A DNA stretch of 64,000 nt from an uncultured Bacteroidales bacterium (GCA_900315705.1 ONAB01000016.1:1-64000), one strand, 5' to 3'; positions 24,789 through 35,505 are shown, counted from the first letter of the stretch. Translations and numbers: made by a program. The notes: generated by a model not told the origin, from the letters alone.

Positions 24789-26561
24789 TTACTGGTTAGG
24801 GGTTGCCGGACGTATATCCTTGACGTTCAGCTGGATATTCACCACATTGTTCCAAACATTCTCCTCCACGTGGTACAACATATCAAAGGTTTTGTTGTCT
24901 TTCACGAGCGGGAGTTTGTCCTTCATATTGAAAGCGATGACGTCAATGGGCTGCACTAACCGGTCGGGATAGCAGACACGGCACTTGAGGTGCTTGTCGC
25001 CCACGATGCGGGCCATACCTTCGTCAGTGATGCCATTGGACTGGAAAACGGGTTCCATATTGCCAGGGCCGAAGGGAGCGAAGAGCTTGAGGTGTTCCAT
25101 AAAGCTCGGCGTAATCTCCGAAAGATCCAGCGGCATATCCACCGAAATCTCGGGCACGGTGGCGGTCTCTTCCAGATTCTCGCTCACATATTGCTCGAAT
25201 TTCTCGATGAATTCCTCCAGGTTCTCCTCCTTCATCGAAAGCCCGGCGGCAAATTTGTGGCCGCCAAAGTGCTCCAGCAGGTCGGAACAGTAGTCGATGC
25301 CGTCGTAGATATTGAACTCTTTGACGGAGCGGGCCGAGCCGGTGATGAGGCCGTCGGAGGACTTGGTGAGGACGATAGTGGGCTTGTAGAAGACCTCCAC
25401 GAGGCGGGAGGCCACGATGCCGATGATGCCCTTGAACCAGTTGGGGTTATACACCACAATGCTCTTGCGGCCGATGTACTCGTGCGAGCCTTTGATCATA
25501 TGGATGGCCTCTTCCGTGGCGTTGCGGTCCTGCTCCTTGCGCTGCTCGTTCTGGGTGTTGATGCGCTTGCCAATGTCGGCCGACTTGTCCTCGTCCTCCA
25601 CAATGAAGAGACGCACGGACTCGCGCCCGCTCTTCATTCTGCCAGCGGCGTTGATGCGCGGGCCCACATAGAACACCAGGTCGGAGATGGAGATCACGCG
25701 GGAGAAAATCGTCTCCTCCTTGAAAGGATAGTGAATCTTGATGCCGGCCTGGTCAAGGATGGACTTGATGCCCATACGGGGGAACTTGTTGATAATCTCG
25801 AGGCCGAAATGGGCGAGGATGCGGTTCTCGCCGGTAATGGCCACGATGTCGGAGGCGATGCTGATGGCCACAAGGTCCATACGGGAGAGCCAGAGCTGGT
25901 CGGGCAGCTTGTACTGCTGGCAATAACCCTGGATGAGCTTAAAGCCCACACCGCAGCCGGAAAGTTCCTTATAGGGATAGGGACAGTCTTTGCGCTTGGG
26001 GTCAAGGATGGCCACGGCAGCGGGCAATTCGTCACCCTCAAGATGGTGGTCGCAGATGATGACATCGATGCCCAACTTGTTGGCCATCTCCACCTTGTCG
26101 TTGGCCTTGATGCCGCAGTCGAGTGAAATCAGCAGGTTGATGTTGTTCTCGCGGCAATATTCAATGCCTTGGTCGGAGATGCCATAGCCTTCCAGATAGC
26201 GGTCGGGGATATAATATTCCACCAGGCCCTTGGAGTCGGTGCCGACAATTTCGCAGAGGAAAGAGTACAGGAGAGCGACGGCGGAGGTGCCGTCCACGTC
26301 ATAGTCGCCATATACGAGGATGCGCTCGTTGTTGATGATGGCCTGGGAGAGACGCTTGACGGCCTTGTCCATATCCTTCATCAGGAAGGGGTTATGGAGC
26401 TTTGTAATGTCAGGGTTGAAAAAATCGGCGGCTGCCTCTGGCGTGTTGATACCCCTTTGCAGCAGGAGTGCTGCAAGCGGTTTTTCAATAGAGAGTTGCT
26501 CTGCAAGCCGCCCTGTAGCCGCATCATCCGGGAGCTGTTGGCAAATCCACCGTTTATTCAT
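24789..26561 (-). CDS. recJ: Single-stranded-DNA-specific exonuclease RecJ
   Basis: 590 residues. DHH phosphoesterase motifs are present: VYGDYDVDGTSA near residue 82, LDCGIK near 148 and ICDHHLEGDELP near 170; the DHHA1 part follows with GGHKFAAGLSM. It degrades 5' single strands in recombination and mismatch repair. It is preceded by its own TAnnTTTG promoter. The length is normal. Confidence 0.95.
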   Translation of the reverse strand: MNKRWICQQLPDDAATGRLAEQLSIEKPLAALLLQRGINTPEAAADFFNPDITKLHNPFLMKDMDKAVKRLSQAIINNERILVYGDYDVDGTSAVALLYSFLCEIVGTDSKGLVEYYIPDRYLEGYGISDQGIEYCRENNINLLISLDCGIKANDKVEMANKLGIDVIICDHHLEGDELPAAVAILDPKRKDCPYPYKELSGCGVGFKLIQGYCQQYKLPDQLWLSRMDLVAISIASDIVAITGENRILAHFGLEIINKFPRMGIKSILDQAGIKIHYPFKEETIFSRVISISDLVFYVGPRINAAGRMKSGRESVRLFIVEDEDKSADIGKRINTQNEQRKEQDRNATEEAIHMIKGSHEYIGRKSIVVYNPNWFKGIIGIVASRLVEVFYKPTIVLTKSSDGLITGSARSVKEFNIYDGIDYCSDLLEHFGGHKFAAGLSMKEENLEEFIEKFEQYVSENLEETATVPEISVDMPLDLSEITPSFMEHLKLFAPFGPGNMEPVFQSNGITDEGMARIVGDKHLKCRVCYPDRLVQPIDVIAFNMKDKLPLVKDNKTFDMLYHVEENVWNNVVNIQLNVKDIRPATPNQ

Positions 26562-26584
26562 AATTCCATTTTTAAAAGAAACCG

Positions 26585-26592
26585 CAAAAATA
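26585..26592 (-). promoter_or_regulatory. -7 promoter element for recJ
   Basis: Minus-strand TATTTTTG followed by CGG, 24 bases upstream of the recJ ATG in a very AT-rich spacer. Confidence 0.5.
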
Positions 26593-26630
26593 TATATTTA
26601 TATTTATAAATGCAAGTTTCTGTGTATTTT

Positions 26631-28079
26631 TTATATTTTCATTTTCTTGTCGATATCATCCACATAGAGTTTCATTTTCTTGTCAGTCTCATAGAGATTG
26701 TTGATGGTGCGGCAGGCGTGCAGCACAGTGGCGTGATCCTTGTTGCCGCAATAGGCGCCAATGACCGACAGGGGCAGCTTGGTGTACTTCTTGGCGAAAT
26801 ACATACTCAGCTGGCGGGCCTGCACGATGTCGCGCTTGCGCGTGCGGGCGTTAATGACCTCCGTGGAGATCTTGAAATAGTCGCACACAATCTTCTGGAT
26901 ATACTCTATGGAAATCTCTTTCGCATTGGTTTTCACATACTTGTCCACCATCTCCTTGGCCAGATCCACCGTAATGGCGCGGTGGTTGAGGGATGCCTGC
27001 GCGAGGATAGCGATCATAGCGCCCTCCAATTCGCGCGTGTTGGAGGTGATGCGCAGGGCCAGGTAGTCCACAACCTCCTTGGGGAAGGTGATGCCGTTGT
27101 TCTCCAACTTCTTGTTGATGATGGCGATGCGCGTCTCCAGGTCGGGCACCTGCAGGTCGGCGGTCAAGCCCCACTTGAAACGGTTGAGCAACCGGGGCTC
27201 GAAACCGGAGATCTCCACCGGCGACTTGTCGGAAGTGATGATGATCTGCTTGTTGTGCTGGTGCAGGGAGTTGAAGATGTGGAAGAAGACCTCCTGCGTC
27301 TTGCCCTTGCCCCCCGCGATGAACTGGATGTCATCAATAATCAGCATATCCACCGACTGGTAGAACCAGATGAAGTCGTTGACATTCTTGTTCTTGACAG
27401 CTTCTATGTACTGCTGGTAGAAGGTGTCGCAACTCACATAGACCACGGTCTTGTCGGGGAAGTTGATCTTGGTCTGGATGCCGATGGCGTTGACGAGGTG
27501 CGTCTTGCCCAGGCCCACATCGGAGTAGATGAAAAGCGGGTTGAAAGAGGTCTGGCCGGGAGCCTTGGCGATGGCCCAACCCGCGGAACGGGCCAGCCGG
27601 TTGCAGTCGCCCTCCACATAGTTCTCGAACGTCAGGGCGTCCACCAGATTGGAAGGGATCTTGTGCTTCTGGATGCCCGGCAGCACGAAGGGGTCTGGAA
27701 TATCGCGGTTGGAAGTCTGATATACGTCGATGGGAGCCAGCGTCGGCGGGTTGCTCACCGCCGGGCGGTTATGCGACGGCAGCGTGATGGACTGCGACTG
27801 GGCAGGATCGGGCTGCTGCTCCATAATGACCTTGTATTTCAACTTTCCCATAGGCCCTATCTCCTTCTTGATCACACTCTTGAGCACATTCACATAGTGT
27901 TCCTCCAGGAACTCGTAGAAGAGATGGCTCGGCAATTGCAACACTAGCGTGTCATCTTCCAAGGAGACCGGTACAATCGGCAGGAACCAAGTCTCAAAGG
28001 CATCCGGTTCCACAATATCTTGTATCAGGGCCAAACATTGATTCCAAACTCTCGTATAATCTTTCGTAATTTCGCTCAT
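26631..28079 (-). CDS. dnaA: Chromosomal replication initiator DnaA
   Basis: 482 residues. Domain I 1-~90, a variable Pro-rich linker to ~150, AAA+ domain with Walker A DVGLGKTHLVNAIG and Walker B MLIIDDIQF, and the C-terminal helix-turn-helix with the signature DHATVLHACRTI. It binds DnaA boxes and melts oriC. Downstream is recJ, upstream an AT-rich gap. No cluster of DnaA boxes is visible, so the origin is not clearly here. Confidence 0.97.
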   Translation of the reverse strand: MSEITKDYTRVWNQCLALIQDIVEPDAFETWFLPIVPVSLEDDTLVLQLPSHLFYEFLEEHYVNVLKSVIKKEIGPMGKLKYKVIMEQQPDPAQSQSITLPSHNRPAVSNPPTLAPIDVYQTSNRDIPDPFVLPGIQKHKIPSNLVDALTFENYVEGDCNRLARSAGWAIAKAPGQTSFNPLFIYSDVGLGKTHLVNAIGIQTKINFPDKTVVYVSCDTFYQQYIEAVKNKNVNDFIWFYQSVDMLIIDDIQFIAGGKGKTQEVFFHIFNSLHQHNKQIIITSDKSPVEISGFEPRLLNRFKWGLTADLQVPDLETRIAIINKKLENNGITFPKEVVDYLALRITSNTRELEGAMIAILAQASLNHRAITVDLAKEMVDKYVKTNAKEISIEYIQKIVCDYFKISTEVINARTRKRDIVQARQLSMYFAKKYTKLPLSVIGAYCGNKDHATVLHACRTINNLYETDKKMKLYVDDIDKKMKI

Positions 28080-28263
28080 CTCACAGGCAGAAAAAATTAA
28101 TTTTTACTCATTCTCAATCAATTAACAATATCAAATTGTTCGTTTATTGAGATGGCAAAAATAAACAAAAAAAAGTTTACAAAAAAAATGTTTTCAACTT
28201 GATTTTTAAAAAAAATAGTGTATAAAAATCAGCCGAAAACACATTAGAAACAAATATCTTATT
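28080..28263. other. AT-rich gap upstream of dnaA
   Basis: 184 bases with runs of A and T. It contains the dnaA promoter word at 28156-28163 and one loose DnaA-box-like sequence (minus-strand TTATACACT near 28220). No repeat array that would identify oriC. Confidence 0.5.
28156..28163 (-). promoter_or_regulatory. -7 promoter element for dnaA
   Basis: Minus-strand TATTTTTG followed by CC, 77 bases upstream of the dnaA ATG. Confidence 0.45.
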
Positions 28264-29004
28264 TTAAGTCAATACATTACGAAACTCCTCATACTTCCCC
28301 ACGTCCATCCAATCATCCTCCTGATGTTGATAACCTAAGACACGGAAATGGTCGGCATTTTGTAGATAAAGTGGCGTCAATGAGTGTTTTTCAACGGATG
28401 GTATCTGGTCAACAAAAGAGCGGTTCAGGACGTGGATGCCGCTGAAGGCCAAATCAACCGGCCGGGCAGGTTCCACAGGCATAATTTCCTCCCCAGTCTT
28501 AATGTTTTTCCAGCCGCACAAACGCATATCATCTTGATTGAACACAAGATAGCGCGCGGTCTGCCGTTGGCGCACAGCCAGAGTGACATCAGCGCCCGTG
28601 TCAATATGGTGGGCCAGCATCTTCCGCAAGTCGATAGTGGAGAGGATGTCCACATTATAAAGCAGCAGCAGGTCGCTGTCGCCGCAGAGGGGCTCGGCGA
28701 ACTTGAGCCCGCCGGCCGTGTCGCGCAAGTAGGCCCGCTCGTCGGAGATGCGGATGCGCCCGTCGAAGGGATAGCCCCTGACGAAATCGATGATCTGGTC
28801 GGCAAAATGGTGCACATTGACGATGACATCGCGCACACCCGCGGCGGCCATCTTCTCCAAAGCCCACTCGATGAGAGGTTTGCCCTGATAGCGCACCATC
28901 GCCTTCGGCCGCGACGCCGTCAGCGGATAGAGCCGTGTACCCAAGCCTGCCGCGAAAACCATTGCGGTGACACGAGGAGTATTATTGTCGTTTTGCTTGT
29001 TCAT
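28264..29004 (-). CDS. Sugar-1-phosphate nucleotidyltransferase (MurU-like)
   Basis: 246 residues with the signature FAAGLGTRLYPLTASRPKAM at residue 17, VNVHHFADQI, and the metal-binding Asp in LYNVDIL. The size and lack of a left-handed helix tail resemble MurNAc-1-P uridylyltransferase MurU or short mannose-1-P guanylyltransferases. If MurU, it recycles peptidoglycan sugars; the BadF-type kinase at 55648 could then be relevant. The exact sugar is an inference. Confidence 0.8.
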   Translation of the reverse strand: MNKQNDNNTPRVTAMVFAAGLGTRLYPLTASRPKAMVRYQGKPLIEWALEKMAAAGVRDVIVNVHHFADQIIDFVRGYPFDGRIRISDERAYLRDTAGGLKFAEPLCGDSDLLLLYNVDILSTIDLRKMLAHHIDTGADVTLAVRQRQTARYLVFNQDDMRLCGWKNIKTGEEIMPVEPARPVDLAFSGIHVLNRSFVDQIPSVEKHSLTPLYLQNADHFRVLGYQHQEDDWMDVGKYEEFRNVLT

Positions 29005-29031
29005 TGTTACTATTATATATATAGTATAACC

Positions 29032-29679
29032 TTATTTTTTCCTCACGGCGTCTTTCAGCATCGGCACGAAAAGGAAGTCGCCGAACACCTCTTCCTGCAA
29101 GTTGCCGTCATCCATTTTGGTGAGGCGCTTCATTGTGTGCGACTCGTCGCCGACGGGTATGACCATAATGCCGCCGGGTTTGAGCTGTTGCACCAGGGCC
29201 GGGGGCACGTCAGGGGCGCCGCAAGTGACAATGACACGATCGTAGGGCGCATACATCGGGATGCCCTTGAAGCCATCGCCGTACCAGGTCACGATGCGCT
29301 CATCGAGCTGGGCGAGCAACTTGGAGGTGCGCTGATAGAGCACCTGCTGGCGCTCCACCGAATAGACGCGCGCGCCCATCGCGCTCAAGATGGCCGCCTG
29401 GAAACCCGAGCCCGTGCCGATTTCCAGCACCGTCATTCCCTTCGACACCTGCAACAGCTGCGATTGGAACGCCACAGTGAAGGGGTGCGAGATGGTCTGC
29501 CCGTTCAGCAGTTTCAGCGCCACGTCGTCGTAGGCCCGGTCCCAGAGGAACGACTCCACGAAGCGGTGCCGCTCCACCTTGTCGAAGGCCTGCAGCACGT
29601 TCTCGTCCGTGATGCCCTTCTGCCGGAGTTCTTCAATCAATCGTTTCTTTGCGCCTAATAATAAGTAGTTGTCGGTCAT
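29032..29679 (-). CDS. pcm: Protein-L-isoaspartate O-methyltransferase
   Basis: 215 residues. Motif I of the SAM fold is VLEIGTGSGFQAAIL near residue 78, with the PCMT-specific DRAYDDVALKLLNGQTISHP before it. It repairs isoaspartyl residues in aged proteins. It overlaps rhuM by 4 bases (ATGA) and precedes the nucleotidyltransferase gene, forming an operon. Confidence 0.95.
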   Translation of the reverse strand: MTDNYLLLGAKKRLIEELRQKGITDENVLQAFDKVERHRFVESFLWDRAYDDVALKLLNGQTISHPFTVAFQSQLLQVSKGMTVLEIGTGSGFQAAILSAMGARVYSVERQQVLYQRTSKLLAQLDERIVTWYGDGFKGIPMYAPYDRVIVTCGAPDVPPALVQQLKPGGIMVIPVGDESHTMKRLTKMDDGNLQEEVFGDFLFVPMLKDAVRKK

Positions 29680-30701
29680 AGTCTTTTTCCTTTCGCGTTT
29701 TTCTTCACCAATTTAGCGGTTTCTTTCACAGTTTCCAAATAGGCCTCTTCAACGGGTGAAAGTGTGTTATTCTGATATTTGCGGTATTCGGCGGTAGCCT
29801 TCTCCAAAGCCTGTGCGTGGCTTACAGAGCCTGCACCTTCGAGCAACGGACGGTTGCCAGAAGTAAGCACCGAATCCAATTGGCGGATATAGTCGCTCAT
29901 ATACATCGGCTTGTGCTCCAACGCATTGATTTCGGCCAAGTCGAAATAACCTGAAACGAGGTTGTTCAAAATCTTCAGTTCATTTTCGTTCAAATAGTTT
30001 TTGGCAACACCAATGTCTTTCAATGCGGGCAGCTCCCCCGAGAAGGTGGTTAGCCCCATAAACGGCTTCTCCGCATTGGCGCGCTCGTAAATAACCTCTG
30101 CTGCGGTATGTCCGTGTGCTGCATAATGCAGTTTGTTCTGCACCATCTTGAAAAACAGAACGGATTCATCGCTTTTGGGATTGTAGTCCACACTGGTGGC
30201 ATAGAGGTCAAGCACTTGTCGGTACAGCACTTTCTCCGAAGAACGGATGTCGCGTATGCGGTCGAGCAGCTCTTTCCAATAGTTGCCGCCACCGTTACCC
30301 TTCAGCCGATCGTCATCCATCGTGAAGCCTTTAATCATATACTCCTTCAACCGCTGCGTGGCCCAGATGCGAAAACGGGTGGCAATGGCCGATTTTATAC
30401 GGTAGCCAAGCGAAATAATCATATCGAGGTTATAAAATGGCAACTCTCTACTAACCTCTCTGTTCCCTTCCAATCGAACCTGTCGGAATTTCCGACAAGT
30501 TGCCTCTTCGCTTAATTCACCCTCCTCATAAATGTGTTTAATGTGCTCTACTACATTGGTTCTTGAACTTTGGTATAGTTCTGCCATCTGCTGTTGGTTA
30601 AGCCATACTGTTTCATCATCCAATTTCACATTGATCTTCGTCAAACCGTCTTCGGTCTGATAGATGATAATGTCACCGGTGTTTTCAATTTTCTTGTCCA
30701 T
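29676..30701 (-). CDS. rhuM: RhuM family protein
   Basis: 341 residues. The N-terminal part (VWLNQQQMAELYQSSRTNVVEHI) and the following FRQVRLEGNREVSRELPFYNLDMIISLGYR segment are characteristic of RhuM. The C-terminal half has a Fic/DOC-like neighbourhood (HTAAEVIYERANAEKPFMG). RhuM was first noted as a virulence-associated gene in Salmonella; its biochemical role is unclear. Here it heads an operon with pcm, an unusual partner. Confidence 0.88.
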   Translation of the reverse strand: MDKKIENTGDIIIYQTEDGLTKINVKLDDETVWLNQQQMAELYQSSRTNVVEHIKHIYEEGELSEEATCRKFRQVRLEGNREVSRELPFYNLDMIISLGYRIKSAIATRFRIWATQRLKEYMIKGFTMDDDRLKGNGGGNYWKELLDRIRDIRSSEKVLYRQVLDLYATSVDYNPKSDESVLFFKMVQNKLHYAAHGHTAAEVIYERANAEKPFMGLTTFSGELPALKDIGVAKNYLNENELKILNNLVSGYFDLAEINALEHKPMYMSDYIRQLDSVLTSGNRPLLEGAGSVSHAQALEKATAEYRKYQNNTLSPVEEAYLETVKETAKLVKKNAKGKRL

Positions 30702-30774
30702 TGTTGTTTTTCATTAAATAATCGTCAAATAAGATTCCCAATTTCAATGTGAGAATCTCAAAAATTTCAAACCG

Positions 30775-30782
30775 CAAAGATA
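30775..30782 (-). promoter_or_regulatory. -7 promoter element for rhuM-pcm
   Basis: Minus-strand TATCTTTG followed by CGG, 74 bases upstream of the rhuM ATG. Confidence 0.45.
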
Positions 30783-30784
30783 AC

Positions 30785-30824
30785 AAAAAAGGCGGCAGGA
30801 GTCAAGTCCCGCCGCCTTTATTTT
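30785..30824 (-). terminator. Intrinsic terminator after clpB
   Basis: AAAGGCGGC at 30788-30796 pairs with GCCGCCTTT at 30811-30819, extended by three inner pairs. On the minus strand it is followed by six T's. It lies 18 bases after the clpB stop codon and overlaps the rhuM promoter zone. Confidence 0.8.
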
Positions 30825-30841
30825 CAACACTGGTGTTACAA

Positions 30842-33439
30842 TTATTTCTTATAGAACACGAACTTGCCGTCCTCCACGGAATCCACCATTATGGTGCAGT
30901 CGTGGTCGATCTCCTCGGCGAGGATGATCTTGGAGAGTTCGTTAAGTATCCTCTTCTGTATCACACGTTTGAGCGGACGCGCGCCATACACGGGATCGTA
31001 GCCCAACTCCAGCAAGAGGTCCATAGCATAGTTGCTGAACTCGAGCTTGATGTTGCGCTGACTGAGCAGATCCTCCAACTGGTGCAACTGCAGGTTGATG
31101 ATCTCCTTGATCTCCCGTCTGGAGAGCGGCTGGAACATCACAATCTCGTCGATACGGTTGAGAAACTCGGGCTTAAGCGTCTTCTTCAGCAGGTCGGTCA
31201 CCTCCGCCTTCGTGCGCTCAAACACCTCCATATCAGAGTAGTTGGCGCGGTCGGCGTAGTTGTCCTGGATGATGTTGGACCCCAGGTTGGAGGTCATAAT
31301 GATGATGGTGTTCTTGAAGTCGGCCACCCTACCCTTGTTGTCGGTCAGCCGGCCGTCGTCGAGCACCTGCAAGAGGACATTGAACACATCGGGGTGCGCT
31401 TTCTCGATTTCATCGAAGAGGATGACGGAGTAGGGTTTGCGGCGCACCTTCTCGGTAAGCTGTCCGCCCTCATCGTAACCCACATAGCCAGGAGGCGAGC
31501 CGATGAGCCGCGACACGGAGTAGGACTCCTGAAACTCGCTCATATCGAAGCGTATCATCGCGTCTTCCGTGTTGAACAGATACTCGGCAAGCGCCTTGGC
31601 GAGCTCAGTCTTGCCGACGCCGGTCGTGCCCATAAAGATGAACGAGCCAATGGGGCGCTTGGCGTCCTGCAGGCCGGCACGACTGCGGCGGATGGCGTCG
31701 GAGACGGCCCCGATGGCCTCGTCCTGGCCCACCACGCGCTTGTGAAGTTCCTCTTCCAGATGAAGCAGTTTCGACTTCTCGCTCTGCATCATCTTGGCCA
31801 CGGGGATGCCGGTCCAGCGGGCCACCACCTCGGCGATGTCATCGGCGCCGACCTTCTCGTCAATCATTGCCTCGTCGCCCTGAAGAGCCTCGAGATCCTT
31901 CTGCAGTTTCTCAATCTCATTCTCGTCGTTCTTGATGAGGCCATAGCGCAATTCAGCCACACGGCCGTAGTTGCCCTGACGCTCCTCGTTGGCAGCTTCA
32001 ATCTTGTATTGCTCTATTTCATCCTTGCAGTGCTGGATCTTATCCATAATCTCCTTCTCGCTGCGCCACTTGGTGGAGATGACATTGCGTTTCTCCTGCA
32101 GTTCAGCGATTTTCTTGCTGAGCGACTCCACCTTGGCGGTGTCGTTCTCGCGTTTGAGGGCCTCGCGCTCGATTTCGAGCTGGCTGATCTTGTGTTCCAC
32201 CTCATCGAGTTCCTCGGGCACGGAGTTGATTTCGAGCTTGAGTTTGGCAGCGGCCTCGTCAATGAGGTCGATGGCCTTGTCGGGCAGGAAACGGTCGCCG
32301 ATGTAACGCTGCGAGAGCTCGACTGCGGCGATGATAGCCTCGTCGAGAATCTTCACTTTGTGATGGTTCTCATAGCGTTCCTTCAGGCCACGAAGGATGG
32401 AGATGGCGGAATACTTGTCGGGTTCCTCAATCTTGACGGGCTGGAAACGGCGCTCAAGGGCCTTGTCCTTCTCAAAGTACTTCTGGTACTCGTCGAGGGT
32501 GGTGGCACCGATAGAACGCAGCTCGCCACGGGCAAGGGCGGGTTTGAGGATATTGGCGGCATCCATCGCGCCTTCACCGGAGGCGCCTGCCCCGACGAGG
32601 GTGTGGATCTCGTCGATGAAGAGGATTATCTCGCCGTTGGAGTTTATAACCTCGTTGATGACGCTTTTGAGACGCTCCTCGAACTCGCCCTTGTACTTGG
32701 CACCGGCCACGAGGGCGCCCATATCCAGCGAGTAGAGCTTCTTGCTCTTGAGGTTCTCGGGGATATCGCCACTCACCAACCGCTGGGCCAGTCCCTCGGC
32801 GATGGCGGTCTTGCCGACGCCAGCCTCGCCAATGAGGATGGGGTTGTTCTTGGTACGGCGCGAAAGGATCTGCAGCACACGGCGTATCTCCTCGTCACGG
32901 CCGATGACAGGGTCGAGTTTGCCCTTGCGGGCCATCTCATTGAGGTTTTTGGCATACTTGTTGAGGGCATTGTAGGTCTCCTCGTTAGAAGCGGAGGTCA
33001 CCTTGCTGCCCTTGTGAAGCTCCTCGATGGCGCTCTTCAGGCCCTTCTCGGTCATCCCCGCGTCCTTGAGGATTTGGGACGCCTTGCTGTTGGTACTGAA
33101 AATGCCATAGAGCAGGTGCTCCACGGAGACAAACTCGTCGCCAGAGTCCTGGCAGAAGAGAATAGCCTTCTGAAGGGCGCTCTGAGTGGCGCCTCCGAGG
33201 TAGGGATCCCCACCGGTAACCTTGGGCAGATGCGCAATCTCACGATCCACCACGGCGGCCACCGTCTTGGGGTTGCACTCCTGCTTTTTGAGCAGGAAAG
33301 GAACGACATTGTCGTCCACCTCAAGCATAGACTTGAGGATATGAAGAGGCTCCAGCTGCTGGTTCTGGTTGCGCATCGCCAGCATTTGCGCGTTGGAAAT
33401 CACCTCTTGGGTTTTGATGGTCAAATTATTCGGATTCAT
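30842..33439 (-). CDS. clpB: ATP-dependent disaggregase ClpB
   Basis: 865 residues. Clp N-domain, first AAA+ ([13 protein letters not shown] near 204), coiled-coil middle domain (about 400-525) and second AAA+ ([14 protein letters not shown] near 605) are all present, with the C-terminal D2 small domain. It extracts proteins from aggregates together with DnaK. No heat-shock promoter element is recognisable. Confidence 0.96.
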   Translation of the reverse strand: MNPNNLTIKTQEVISNAQMLAMRNQNQQLEPLHILKSMLEVDDNVVPFLLKKQECNPKTVAAVVDREIAHLPKVTGGDPYLGGATQSALQKAILFCQDSGDEFVSVEHLLYGIFSTNSKASQILKDAGMTEKGLKSAIEELHKGSKVTSASNEETYNALNKYAKNLNEMARKGKLDPVIGRDEEIRRVLQILSRRTKNNPILIGEAGVGKTAIAEGLAQRLVSGDIPENLKSKKLYSLDMGALVAGAKYKGEFEERLKSVINEVINSNGEIILFIDEIHTLVGAGASGEGAMDAANILKPALARGELRSIGATTLDEYQKYFEKDKALERRFQPVKIEEPDKYSAISILRGLKERYENHHKVKILDEAIIAAVELSQRYIGDRFLPDKAIDLIDEAAAKLKLEINSVPEELDEVEHKISQLEIEREALKRENDTAKVESLSKKIAELQEKRNVISTKWRSEKEIMDKIQHCKDEIEQYKIEAANEERQGNYGRVAELRYGLIKNDENEIEKLQKDLEALQGDEAMIDEKVGADDIAEVVARWTGIPVAKMMQSEKSKLLHLEEELHKRVVGQDEAIGAVSDAIRRSRAGLQDAKRPIGSFIFMGTTGVGKTELAKALAEYLFNTEDAMIRFDMSEFQESYSVSRLIGSPPGYVGYDEGGQLTEKVRRKPYSVILFDEIEKAHPDVFNVLLQVLDDGRLTDNKGRVADFKNTIIIMTSNLGSNIIQDNYADRANYSDMEVFERTKAEVTDLLKKTLKPEFLNRIDEIVMFQPLSRREIKEIINLQLHQLEDLLSQRNIKLEFSNYAMDLLLELGYDPVYGARPLKRVIQKRILNELSKIILAEEIDHDCTIMVDSVEDGKFVFYKK

Positions 33440-33566
33440 TATGTTTTTACTCCTTTCTTTTTCTGATTATTAATTGAAAACAAACCTTTAGAGCAATAAT
33501 GTTGCCAAAGCGCGACGACTGACAGAATGGCAGAAACACGGCGAAACGGAGAGATACTTTTTTTTG

Positions 33567-33574
33567 TATTTTTG
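33567..33574 (+). promoter_or_regulatory. -7 promoter element for the porin-fumC unit
   Basis: TATTTTTG followed by CAG, 24 bases upstream of the ATG at 33598. Confidence 0.5.
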
Positions 33575-33597
33575 CAGTTTCTAAGAAGAAACCAAAG

Positions 33598-35505
33598 ATG
33601 AAAATCCGAAGCCGCCTTATCCACCTCATACTATTCACTTTCCTGCTGTTAGGGACGCGGGTGGGCAACGCGCAGAGCGACGAGCGGCCCACGGAGCGCA
33701 AGATTGACTCGGCTATGGCCATCTCCCCCGAATATATGCCCGTCACCGTGGCCCGGCTTCAGGGTTTCCAGTTCAACCCTTTGGTTTACAAATCCATAGA
33801 CACTACTTTCTTCTACACCTCCGAATACGACCCCTTGAACCGCACCGAGGGCATCTACCAGACATTGGGCATCTACTCGCAAGCGCATCGCTCAATGGTC
33901 TTCGACTTCGAGCGCGAGCCGGGCTTCTCGATGATCACCCTCCCCTACCCGCTCTATTTCAAAACCGAAAACGACCTGCCATACTATGACGTGAAGGGGT
34001 CGTTCACCGACATTTCGGCGGCGTTTGGACTGACAACCGAGCAACGTATCCACGCCATCCACGCCCAGAAAATCCGGCGGTTCGAATTCAATGCCCAACT
34101 GGAGGGATACAACAACTCGGGCTATTTTCTCCGCCAGGGGTGCAACCTCTTCGACCTGAATGCCGTGATTCATTATTCCACCCCGAAGAACATCTACGGT
34201 TTCATCTGCTCCTACATCATCAACCACGCCAAGTTCCAGGAAAACGGCGGGTTGGAAGACTACGACCTTTTTATCGGCCGTCATTTTTCAGACGAAGACC
34301 TCACAACCGACCTGATGACTTTCTCCGTACTCTTCGGCAATGCCCTGAGCACCATCAACACGCATAACGCGCAGTGGCAGCAGTATGTGAACATCAAGGA
34401 CAAGAACAACCGATACTTCGGCACCCTCACCCACACGTTCCAGTTCAAGACCTTGAAGAGTGTCTTCGAGGACACTCACCTGAACAACGACTATTACCAG
34501 AACATCTACTACATCAACACGGACTCCACTCGTGACACGGTGAACTACTACAGCATCGTGAACTCGCTGCAGTGGTCGAATTACGAGCCACTGTCGCGGC
34601 AGAGTGACCAGAACTACTTCTTCCGGATTGCCGGCGGCATACGCCACGAGTACGTGCACGCGAAGATGCCCTTCTATATCGGCAACAACTACACGCTGTT
34701 CGCGCGCACAAACATCCGCCTCTTCTCGGTCTGGGACCTGTTCGGCAGCATTGCCTACTCGTTCAACAACTACAACCGGGGCGACGCCATCGCTCACCTG
34801 GGGGCCACCTTTTCCATAAGCCGCAAGCTTCAGCACTACATAGGACTCAACGCCGACTTCTACCGCACCTCCCCCGACTTTTTCTACACATACTACATCG
34901 GCAACAACAACCTATGGTATCTCTCGTGGCCGAAGGAGAACACGATGAAGCTAGGCGCCTACTGGACCATTTTCGGTTACAAGTTAGGTTTCAACTACTT
35001 TATGTTGAACCATCATCTTTATCTTAACGAGCACCGTACGCCGACGATGGCCGAGAAGGGCATCCACGTGGTGCAGTTCAACCTGTTCGCCCCGTTTCGG
35101 GTCAAGAACTTCTCTGTTGACGCCAATATGGCGTTGCAGCACTCCACGAGCCCCGTCGTGGCGCTGCCCCTTTTCGCCGGCAAGCTGCGCGCGGCCTGGC
35201 ACTTCCGCATCTTCAAGAACCGCCTCCGCGTCCAGCTCGGCACCGACCTGATGTACAACACCTTATACTATGCCGACGCCTACACGCCGGTTCTGCACCA
35301 ATACTATCATCAGGAGAACGTGAAGGTGGGCAATTACCTCTTCTGGGACCTCGACCTGACGCTGCAGGTGAGCCGTCTCTCCTTCTTTGTGCGGGGCAAC
35401 AACCTGCTGGAGGGCCTGATCGGCTACAAATACTTCACCACCCCCTTCTATCCGATGCAGAGCCGCAGGGTCGCCATCGGCATCAACTGGAAATTCTACG
35501 ATTAA
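33598..35505 (+). CDS. Putative outer-membrane porin (Porin_10 type)
   Basis: 635 residues. A signal peptide (about 1-25, ending GNAQ) is followed by many alternating aromatic strands and a C-terminal strand ending WKFYD, as in beta-barrels. The segment order (DTTFFYTSEYDPLNRTEG ... SYIINHAKFQENGG ... YYSIVNSLQWSN) resembles the Bacteroidetes putative porin family PF14121. It probably forms a channel; the substrate is unknown. fumC follows after 26 bases. Confidence 0.85.
   Translation: MKIRSRLIHLILFTFLLLGTRVGNAQSDERPTERKIDSAMAISPEYMPVTVARLQGFQFNPLVYKSIDTTFFYTSEYDPLNRTEGIYQTLGIYSQAHRSMVFDFEREPGFSMITLPYPLYFKTENDLPYYDVKGSFTDISAAFGLTTEQRIHAIHAQKIRRFEFNAQLEGYNNSGYFLRQGCNLFDLNAVIHYSTPKNIYGFICSYIINHAKFQENGGLEDYDLFIGRHFSDEDLTTDLMTFSVLFGNALSTINTHNAQWQQYVNIKDKNNRYFGTLTHTFQFKTLKSVFEDTHLNNDYYQNIYYINTDSTRDTVNYYSIVNSLQWSNYEPLSRQSDQNYFFRIAGGIRHEYVHAKMPFYIGNNYTLFARTNIRLFSVWDLFGSIAYSFNNYNRGDAIAHLGATFSISRKLQHYIGLNADFYRTSPDFFYTYYIGNNNLWYLSWPKENTMKLGAYWTIFGYKLGFNYFMLNHHLYLNEHRTPTMAEKGIHVVQFNLFAPFRVKNFSVDANMALQHSTSPVVALPLFAGKLRAAWHFRIFKNRLRVQLGTDLMYNTLYYADAYTPVLHQYYHQENVKVGNYLFWDLDLTLQVSRLSFFVRGNNLLEGLIGYKYFTTPFYPMQSRRVAIGINWKFYD

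Noticed and set aside
28080-28263. Replication origin upstream of dnaA
   Set aside because: The gap is AT-rich but has only one loose DnaA-box-like word and no array of boxes.
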